Shown here one piece after another: positions 56,562 to 64,000 of a DNA stretch of 64,000 nucleotides (position 1 is its first letter; each line of letters opens with the position of its first letter). Origin of the DNA: Paraburkholderia sp. CNPSo 3272. GTDB lineage: Bacteria > Pseudomonadota > Gammaproteobacteria > Burkholderiales > Burkholderiaceae. The translations under genes were made by a program, and so were the position numbers. The DNA is taken from the NCBI RefSeq assembly GCF_024206495.1, contig NZ_JAMBPQ010000032.1, forward strand, positions 1-64,000, read 5' to 3'. The notes beneath the pieces are model-generated. The model searched no databases and had not been told where the DNA came from. It saw only the letters and a program-made list of their open reading frames with translations.

Positions 56562-57779
56562 TCACTTCCACAGCGCGCACTTGCTCTCCTGCTTCGTCGT
56601 ATAGGCCTGCTCGCCCGGGATCGTCTGCACCACCTTGTAGTAGTCCCACGGCTTCTTCGACTCGGACGGCTTCTTCACCTCGACGAGATACATGTCGTGG
56701 ATCAGCACGCCGTCCTGGCGGATGTAGCCGCCCTTGGTATAGAAGTCGTTGACCTTGGTCTTCTTGAGCTGCTCCATGACCTTGTCGGAATCCGTCGTGC
56801 CGGCCGCTTGCACCGCCTTCAGATACGTCGTCACCGCCGAATAGTCAGCCGCCTGAAGTTCGGACGGCATCTTCTTCGTCTGGTCGAAGTAGCGCTGCGC
56901 CCACTTGCGCGTGTCGTCGTTCTGGTCCCAGTACCAGCCGGTCGTGAGCACGAGGCCCTGCGTGGTGTCGAGTCCGAGGCTGTGCACGTCGGGCAGGAAC
57001 ATCAGCAGCGCAGCGGTCTTCATGGTCTTGTTGATGCCGAATTCCTTCGCGGCCTTGATCGCGTTGACCGTGTCGCCGCCCGCGTTCGCGAGGCCGAGGA
57101 TCTGCGCCTTCGAGGCTTGCGCCTGCAGCAGGAACGACGAGAAGTCCGACGCCGAGAGCGGATGGCGCACTTCGCCGAGCACCTGGCCGCCGTTCGCCTT
57201 CACGACGTCCGCGGTGTTCTTCTCGAGCGACTTGCCGAACGCGTAGTCGGCGGTCAGGAAGAACCAGCTCTTGCCGCCCTGCTTGAGCACAGCGAGGCCC
57301 GTGCCCTTGGCGAGCGCGACCGTGTCATAGCCGTAGTGGACCGTGTACGGCGTGCACTGCTCGTTCGTCAGTGCGTCCGTGCCCGCGCCCGTGTTGAAGT
57401 ACACCTTCTTCTTCTCTTGCGCGACCTGGTTCATCGCCAGCGCCGTCGCCGAGTTCGTGCCGCCGAGCAGCATGGTGAGCCCGTCACGGTCGAACCATTC
57501 GCGCGCCTTCGAAGCGGCGATATCGGCCTTGTTCTGGTGATCGGCGTACTCGATCTGGATCGGCTTGCCGAGCACCTTGCCGCCGAAGTCCGCGACCGCC
57601 ATCTTGATCGCCGTGAGGCCGCCCTGACCGTCGTCGTCAGCGTAGAGGCCGGACATGTCCGTGATGAAGCCGATCTTCACCGCGTCGTCGGCGGCCTGCG
57701 CGCTCCCCGCGCTGAACGCCATCGCAGCTGCCGAGGCGGCAAAAAGGCCCGCGAGCCGCGCGAACGTGGTTTTCTTCAT
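56562..57779 (-). CDS. ABC transporter substrate-binding protein, Liv/amide-urea type (system 2)
   Basis: 405 residues. Signal peptide MKKTTFARLAGLFAASAAAM then AFSAGSAQA. Type I binding fold: VKIGFITDMSGLYADDDGQG, IQIEYADHQNKADIAASKAR, LLGGTNSATALAMNQVAQ, SWFFLTADYAFGKSLEK, ILGLANAGGDTVNAIKAA, and a C-terminal YIRQDGVLIHDMYLVEV. This N-terminus and the ADDDGQGG loop resemble the group that binds aromatic or short-chain acids and amides rather than Leu. Ligand not assigned. Together with livH, livM, livF and livG nearby on the same strand it completes a five-gene importer. Confidence 0.9.
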   Translation of the reverse strand: MKKTTFARLAGLFAASAAAMAFSAGSAQAADDAVKIGFITDMSGLYADDDGQGGLTAIKMAVADFGGKVLGKPIQIEYADHQNKADIAASKAREWFDRDGLTMLLGGTNSATALAMNQVAQEKKKVYFNTGAGTDALTNEQCTPYTVHYGYDTVALAKGTGLAVLKQGGKSWFFLTADYAFGKSLEKNTADVVKANGGQVLGEVRHPLSASDFSSFLLQAQASKAQILGLANAGGDTVNAIKAAKEFGINKTMKTAALLMFLPDVHSLGLDTTQGLVLTTGWYWDQNDDTRKWAQRYFDQTKKMPSELQAADYSAVTTYLKAVQAAGTTDSDKVMEQLKKTKVNDFYTKGGYIRQDGVLIHDMYLVEVKKPSESKKPWDYYKVVQTIPGEQAYTTKQESKCALWK

Positions 57780-57888
57780 TGCAGTCTCCTTCCTTGGTTG
57801 CGTAGTTATTCAGGAACATTCCATGAACGCTGGGGGCAAAGCGATTCGCGCGGCACCGTTGCGTCGCGCAGCAAATCAGAACAGAAAA

Positions 57889-58659
57889 TTAAACGCCCAG
57901 CAGGTCGTGCAGCACCGGCATCTTTCCCTCGAGCTCGGCGGTACCGAAGTGCTCGACGATGCGCCCGTGCTCCATCACGTAAAAGCGGTCCGCGAGCGGC
58001 GCCGCAAAACGGAAGTTCTGCTCGACCATCACGATCGTGTAGCCGCGCGACTTAAGCGTGAGGATCATGCGCGCGAGCGTTTGCACGATGACCGGCGCGA
58101 GACCTTCGGATATCTCGTCGAGCAGCAGCAGGTTCGCGCCCGTGCGCAGGATGCGCGCCACGGCCAGCATCTGCTGCTCGCCGCCGGAAAGCCGCGTGCC
58201 CTGGCTGTTGCGCCGTTCGGCGAGATTGGGAAACATCGCGTAGATCTCGTCGAGCGACATGCCCTCCGCCACTTTTGCCCCTTTCGCACCGACATGCGGC
58301 GGCAGGAGCAGATTCTCTTCGCAGGAGAGGCTCGCGAAAATGCCTCGCTCCTCGGGGCAATATCCCACGCCGCAGTGCGCGATGCGATAGGTGGGCATCT
58401 GGATCGTCTCGCGCCCGCCAATCCGGATCGAGCCCGTGCGACGCCCGGTGAGCCCCATGATGGCGCGCAGCGTCGTCGTGCGCCCCGCGCCGTTGCGCCC
58501 GAGCAGCGTCACGACCTCGCCGCGCCCGACGGAAAGATCGACGCCGTGCAGAATGTGCGACTCGCCATACCACGCCTGCAGCCTCGTAATCTCCAGCGCC
58601 TTCGCGCTCTCGGCTGCGCCGGCGGCCGCAGCCGTTTCGCGTTCGGTGACCGTGTTCAT
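57889..58659 (-). CDS. livF: ABC transporter ATP-binding protein LivF-like, Walker A Lys replaced by Arg (system 2)
   Basis: 256 residues. Walker A reads GRNGAGRTTTLRAIMG: the catalytic Lys is Arg at residue 60 (codon 58480-58482 is CGC on the coding strand). The signature LSGGEQQMLAVARILRTG, Walker B LLLLDEISEGLAPVIV, the switch His region (as VMVEQNFRFA) and Q-loop CPEERGIFASLS are otherwise normal. Because Lys normally contacts the ATP phosphates, this subunit may be a weak or inactive ATPase paired with the intact LivG, or Arg may be tolerated. Overlaps livG by 4 bases (ATG of livF inside the livG stop). Confidence 0.88.
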   Translation of the reverse strand: MNTVTERETAAAAGAAESAKALEITRLQAWYGESHILHGVDLSVGRGEVVTLLGRNGAGRTTTLRAIMGLTGRRTGSIRIGGRETIQMPTYRIAHCGVGYCPEERGIFASLSCEENLLLPPHVGAKGAKVAEGMSLDEIYAMFPNLAERRNSQGTRLSGGEQQMLAVARILRTGANLLLLDEISEGLAPVIVQTLARMILTLKSRGYTIVMVEQNFRFAAPLADRFYVMEHGRIVEHFGTAELEGKMPVLHDLLGV

Positions 58660-59435
58660 GCGTGCGCCCCCGTCAGCGCCGCGTCGGCACTGCCCATATA
58701 GGCCTCGGCGACGAGCGGATTCTTCGAGACTTCGGCGTAGCTGCCTTCGGCGAGCACCTCGCCGCGCTGGAGCACCGTGATCGTGTCGGAGATGCCGGCA
58801 ATCACGTTCATGTTGTGCTCGACCATGAGGATCGTGCGCCCGCTCGATACTTTCTTGATGAGCGCCGTCACGCGGTCCACGTCTTCGTGGCCCATGCCCT
58901 GGGTCGGTTCGTCGAGCAGCATCAGCTCGGGCTCCATCGCGAGCGTCGTGGCGATTTCCAGCGCGCGCTTGCGGCCATAGGCCAGCTCGACCGTGGGCAC
59001 GTCGGCGAAATCGGTGAGGCCCACCTGCGTGAGCAGATCCATCGCGCGGTCGTTGAGCTCCGCGAGCGTGCGTTCGCTCTTCCAGAAGTGGTAGGCGGTG
59101 CCGAGCGAGCGCTGCAGCCCCACGCGCACGTTCTGGAGCGCCGTGAGGTGCGGAAACACGGCCGAAATCTGGAACGAGCGGATGATGCCGCGCCGCGCGA
59201 TCTGCGCGGGCCGCTCATGCGTGATGTCGATGCCGTTGAAGACGATGCGCCCCGCGCTGGGCACGAGGAATTTGGTGAGGAGGTTGAAGCAGGTGGTCTT
59301 GCCTGCCCCGTTCGGCCCGATCAGTGCGTGGATCGAGCCGCGGCACACGCGCAGGTTCACGCCGTTCACGGCCGTGAAGCCCTTGAACTGTTTCGTGAGG
59401 TCGCGCGTCTCCAGAATCGTGTCGCCGAGAATCAT
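58656..59435 (-). CDS. livG: ABC transporter ATP-binding protein LivG (system 2)
   Basis: 259 residues from ATG 59435 (MILGDTILETRDLTKQFKGF) with GGAAGGGGAC upstream; the open frame continues further but without family sequence. Walker A GPNGAGKTTCFNLLTKFL, Q-loop GIIRSFQISAVFPHLT, variant signature LAYGRKRALEIATTLAM, Walker B LMLLDEPTQGMGHEDV and switch region LMVEHNMNVIAG are present. First gene of the five-gene system 2 in transcription order with livF next. Confidence 0.93.
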   Translation of the reverse strand: MILGDTILETRDLTKQFKGFTAVNGVNLRVCRGSIHALIGPNGAGKTTCFNLLTKFLVPSAGRIVFNGIDITHERPAQIARRGIIRSFQISAVFPHLTALQNVRVGLQRSLGTAYHFWKSERTLAELNDRAMDLLTQVGLTDFADVPTVELAYGRKRALEIATTLAMEPELMLLDEPTQGMGHEDVDRVTALIKKVSSGRTILMVEHNMNVIAGISDTITVLQRGEVLAEGSYAEVSKNPLVAEAYMGSADAALTGAHA

Positions 59436-59805
59436 GTCCCCTTCCGAGCGTGGTAAGGCGTAACACTGCAGACCGTCCGTGACTCGTGGTGCACGGTGAG
59501 GTCCGGCGCGGACGTGGCGGCGCGCCTCCCGATGCGCGCAACGCGCGCCTGCCGACTTTTGCGTCATTGTCTCGCCAAATGATGCAGCGCAATCATTGGG
59601 ATTTGCACTTAAGGGAGCGTCACAAGGACAGCGAACATCACACCCCACAATTGACGACAGTACGATGAAAGATAGCCGCACGTTCGTCGCGTGATCGCGG
59701 CAAATCCTTGTCTCAGGGCGTACGGAAACCCGCGAGCGGAAGCGCTTCCCCTCGCGTCCCAAATAGTCGTCGACTCGACGCTATCTTGCGCGTCGCTCCA
59801 TGCGC
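59436..59805. other. Gene-free region upstream of livG
   Basis: About 370 bases that should carry the livG promoter on the minus strand. An inverted repeat AATGAT-N8-ATCATT at 59578-59597 could be an operator. No gene seen. Confidence 0.4.
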
Positions 59806-61509
59806 TCAGGCGGTCGTCAGCGTTGCACCGGCGGCGGCCTCCGTTTGCGCACGCGCACCCTCGCGGCGGTCCGCGCGCAGCATCCCGGCGGCGCGCTCCG
59901 CGATCATCAGCGTCGGCGAATTCGTGTTTCCCGAGGTAATGGTCGGCATGACCGAGGCATCCACCACACGCAGGCCCTCCACGCCGCGCACACGCAGGCG
60001 CGCGTCGACCACCGCGTCGGGGTCGTCCGCGCGGCCCATGCGGCACGTGCCGACCGGATGAAAGATCGTCGTGCCGACGTTGCCCGCCGCCTCGCGCAGT
60101 TCCTCCTCAGTCTGGAACGCGAGCCCCGGCAGGATCTCGTGCGGCTGGTAACGCGCGAGCGCGCCAGACGCCGCGATGCGCCGCGTGAGCCGTATCGAGT
60201 TGGCCGCAACGCGCAGGTCGTGATCGGTCGAAAGATAATTGGGTGCGATCGCGGGCGCCTGCGAGGGGTCAGCCGAAACGGCGTGGATACTGCCGCGCGA
60301 CGTGGGCCGCAGGTTGCACACCGAGGCCGTGAACGCGTTGAAGCGATGCAGCGGCTCGCCGAAGCGGTCGAGCGAAAGCGGCTGCACGTGGTACTGGAGG
60401 TCGGGCCGAGTGAGCGCGGGGTCATCCGGGTCCGATTTCGCGAACGCGCCCAGCTGCGAGGGCGCCATCGACATGGGGCCGCTCTGCAACAACGCGTACT
60501 GCATGCCGATCATGAGCTTGCCCCACCAGTGCGCGGAGGCCGTGTTGAGCGTATGCACGCCGTTCACGCGAAACGCCATGCGCAGTTGCAGATGGTCCTG
60601 GAGGTTCTCGCCCACGCCGCGCAGATCCTGCACGACGCCAATGCCGAGTTGCGCGAGCCGCGCAGCGTCGCCGATGCCGGAAAGCTCGAGCAGTTGCGGC
60701 GAATTCACCGCGCCGGCGCTCAGGATGACTTCGCAACGCGCCCGCGCGACGTAATCGACGTCGCCGCGATACTCCACGCCCACGCAGCGCTTGCCTTCGA
60801 AGATCACGCGCTGCGTGAGCGCGCCGGTGACGACCGTGAGATTGGGCCGCTTCATCGCCGCACGCAGGAACGCCTTCGACGCATTCCAGCGCACGCCGCG
60901 CTTCTGGTTCACCTCGAAATAGCCCACGCCGCTGTTGTCGCCGCGATTGAAGTCGTCGGTGGCGGCAATGCCCTGCTCCTGCGCGGCGTGCGCGAACGAT
61001 TCGAGAATCTGCCAGCGCAGCCGCTGCTTCTCCACGCGCCATTGGCCACCCGCGCCGTGAAACTCGCTCGCGCCGCCGTGATGGTCCTCGCTGCGGCGGA
61101 ACACGGGCAGCACGCTGTCCCACGACCAGCCGGAATCGCCAGTCTCGCGCGCCCAGTTGTCGTAGTCTTCGCGCTGGCCGCGCATGTAGATCATGCCGTT
61201 GATCGACGACGAACCGCCCAGCACGCGCCCGCGCGGGTACGAGAGCGAGCGGCCGTTGAGGCCTTTTTCGGCGGCGGTCTTGTAGAGCCAGTCTGTGCGC
61301 GGATTGCCGATGCAGTACAGGTAGCCCACGGGAATGTGGATCCAGTGATAGTCGTCCGCGCCGCCCGCCTCGATGAGCAGCACGGAAACGTCGGCGTCTT
61401 CGGTCAGGCGATTAGCGAGCACGCAGCCCGCGGTGCCCGCGCCAACGATCACGTAGTCGAATTCGCCTTCGAGGCGGCGCGCGGCCTGAGCTTCGCTCGG
61501 TGCAGGCAT
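59806..61509 (-). CDS. GMC family FAD oxidoreductase (choline/alcohol dehydrogenase-like)
   Basis: 567 residues. N-terminal FAD motif DYVIVGAGTAGCVLANRL (about 18-35) with LLIEAGG, the GMC signature 1 region PRGRVLGGSSSINGMIYMRG, signature 2 SAGAVNSPQLLELSGIG, and the C-terminal catalytic His block FHPVGTCRMG with VDASVMPTITSGNTNSPTLM. Members oxidise choline, long-chain or aromatic alcohols with electron transfer to quinone or oxygen. No betB or betI is nearby, so choline is not specifically supported. 114 bases past it lies mmsA on the same strand. Confidence 0.9.
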   Translation of the reverse strand: MPAPSEAQAARRLEGEFDYVIVGAGTAGCVLANRLTEDADVSVLLIEAGGADDYHWIHIPVGYLYCIGNPRTDWLYKTAAEKGLNGRSLSYPRGRVLGGSSSINGMIYMRGQREDYDNWARETGDSGWSWDSVLPVFRRSEDHHGGASEFHGAGGQWRVEKQRLRWQILESFAHAAQEQGIAATDDFNRGDNSGVGYFEVNQKRGVRWNASKAFLRAAMKRPNLTVVTGALTQRVIFEGKRCVGVEYRGDVDYVARARCEVILSAGAVNSPQLLELSGIGDAARLAQLGIGVVQDLRGVGENLQDHLQLRMAFRVNGVHTLNTASAHWWGKLMIGMQYALLQSGPMSMAPSQLGAFAKSDPDDPALTRPDLQYHVQPLSLDRFGEPLHRFNAFTASVCNLRPTSRGSIHAVSADPSQAPAIAPNYLSTDHDLRVAANSIRLTRRIAASGALARYQPHEILPGLAFQTEEELREAAGNVGTTIFHPVGTCRMGRADDPDAVVDARLRVRGVEGLRVVDASVMPTITSGNTNSPTLMIAERAAGMLRADRREGARAQTEAAAGATLTTA

Positions 61510-61623
61510 GATGTGTCTCCAGCGATGACTGCTCTCTTTATGTTGTATTTTTGGACTGCGATTACTGCGCCAGACGGCATCGAACGCTTCGGATTCCTTT
61601 CGAACCGCCCGGCTCCCGGCCGC

Positions 61624-63147
<1,524 letters not shown>

Positions 63148-63258
63148 GATGTGCCTCTTCTGTCGTGAAGCCTCGATCCAACTAGCGTAATCGCCTGGCC
63201 TCGGCACGATCCAATGATTAATGCTCAACAGCGATATAAGGCGGTTTAATATCAGGAT

Positions 63259-64000
63259 ATGGACCTGACCTTGCTCCGAGCGTTTGTCACGGTCGCGCGC
63301 GAGGGCAACCTCACGCGCGCGGCCACCCATCTGCATCTCACGCAGCCGGCCGTGAGCCTGCAGATCAAGCATTTGCAGGAGGGCCTGGGCGTCGCGCTCT
63401 TCACGCGCACCTCGCACGGCCTCGCGCTCACGCGCGACGGCCAGGCGCTGCTGCCGCATGCCGAACGCGCGCTCGCCGCAGCCGGCGACGTGCAGCGCGC
63501 CGCTGCCGCGTTGCGGCACGAGGTGCGCGGGCGCTTGCGCATCGGCACCATTCTCGATCCGGCGTTCCTGCGCCTCGGCGGCTTTTTGCGCCAGCTCGTC
63601 GAAACCTGGCCGCAGATCGAAACGGCGCTGCGCCACGGCATGTCTGGCTGGGTGCTCGACCAGGTGCGCTCGCGCGAGCTTGACGTGGGCTATTACATCG
63701 GCCAGCCCGCGCCCGATTCCGAGACCTTCCACGTCATCACGCTCACGCGCTTCCAGTACCGTGTGCTCGCGCCCGCGGGCTGGAAGGACCGCGTCAAGGA
63801 TGCGCGCGACTGGCGCGCGCTCGCCGCGCTGCCGTGGATCTGGACACCGCCCGCCTCCGCGCACAACCGCCTGCTCACCACGCTGTTCGAGGCGGCCCAT
63901 GCCAAACCCGTGAAGGTGGCCGAGGTGGACCAGGAGCCGTCGATGCTCGATCTCGTGAAGTCAGGCGTGGGACTCACGCTCGCGCGCGATTCCACCGCCC
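63259..64000 (+). CDS. LysR-family transcriptional regulator (truncated by window edge)
   Basis: 247 codons visible; no stop before the edge. N-terminal winged helix-turn-helix [20 protein letters not shown] and [20 protein letters not shown] (about 1-60), then the effector-binding domain ([19 protein letters not shown] onward). Divergent from mmsA with a 111-base intergenic space that likely contains its operator, so it may control mmsA in response to a pathway intermediate. Target inferred only from divergence. Confidence 0.9.
   Translation, partial: MDLTLLRAFVTVAREGNLTRAATHLHLTQPAVSLQIKHLQEGLGVALFTRTSHGLALTRDGQALLPHAERALAAAGDVQRAAAALRHEVRGRLRIGTILDPAFLRLGGFLRQLVETWPQIETALRHGMSGWVLDQVRSRELDVGYYIGQPAPDSETFHVITLTRFQYRVLAPAGWKDRVKDARDWRALAALPWIWTPPASAHNRLLTTLFEAAHAKPVKVAEVDQEPSMLDLVKSGVGLTLARDSTA

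Overview
The window is GC-rich and tightly packed, with almost continuous GC-driven shadow ORFs on the opposite strands. Gene content and order point to a betaproteobacterium of the Burkholderiaceae (Paraburkholderia/Caballeronia/Burkholderia type), on the main chromosome close to the replication origin. The main support is the run mnmG-rsmG-parA-parB followed by atpIBEFHAGDC, together with parS-type sites around mnmG. The species assignment is inference from gene order and protein resemblance; no database search was possible.

Layout. (1) 1-4.3 kb is an accessory-looking segment, visibly more AT-rich in places. It holds the N-terminal part of a Leu/Ser/Thr/Gln octapeptide-repeat protein that runs off the left edge, a family-92-like glycosyltransferase, a small SAM methyltransferase and an unrecognised conserved-looking protein. 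It abuts tRNA-Arg(CCG). (2) 4.7-10.4 kb holds a membrane-anchored diheme cytochrome c, an NTF2-like protein, Rep helicase, a Gfo/Idh/MocA oxidoreductase and a small lipoprotein. (3) 10.5-20.2 kb is the glycine module: a sigma70-type promoter, tandem glycine riboswitch, intrinsic terminator, gcvT-gcvH-gcvP, an alginate-lyase-like gene, sdaA and an acetolactate-synthase-like ThDP enzyme. Glycine is cleaved to methylene-THF, serine is deaminated to pyruvate, and the ThDP enzyme may use pyruvate. (4) 20.3-30.8 kb holds a lone branched-chain amino acid binding protein, trifunctional putA with a terminator-like hairpin in its leader region, a 49-aa membrane ORF, priA, hemE and a lipoprotein form of cyclohexadienyl dehydratase (pheC).

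(5) 30.8-31.5 kb is a long gene-free stretch that ends in a clear plus-strand terminator and is a candidate small RNA locus. (6) 31.5-47.2 kb holds an acyl-CoA ligase, the complete F1Fo ATP synthase operon with a good promoter, an anion permease, parB, parA, rsmG and mnmG. (7) 47.4-59.4 kb holds two separate Liv-type ABC importers. The first is livF, a fused livM-livG, livH and two tandem binding proteins. The second is livM, livH, a binding protein, livF and livG; its LivF carries Arg in place of the Walker A Lys. (8) 59.8-64 kb holds a GMC oxidoreductase, methylmalonate-semialdehyde dehydrogenase and a divergent LysR regulator cut by the right edge.

Most of the window is conserved core metabolism. 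The best candidates for something undescribed are the octad-repeat protein with its modification-type neighbours at the left edge, a parS palindrome that doubles as the transcription terminator of a liv operon, the putA leader hairpin and the orphan RNA-like region near 31.2 kb.
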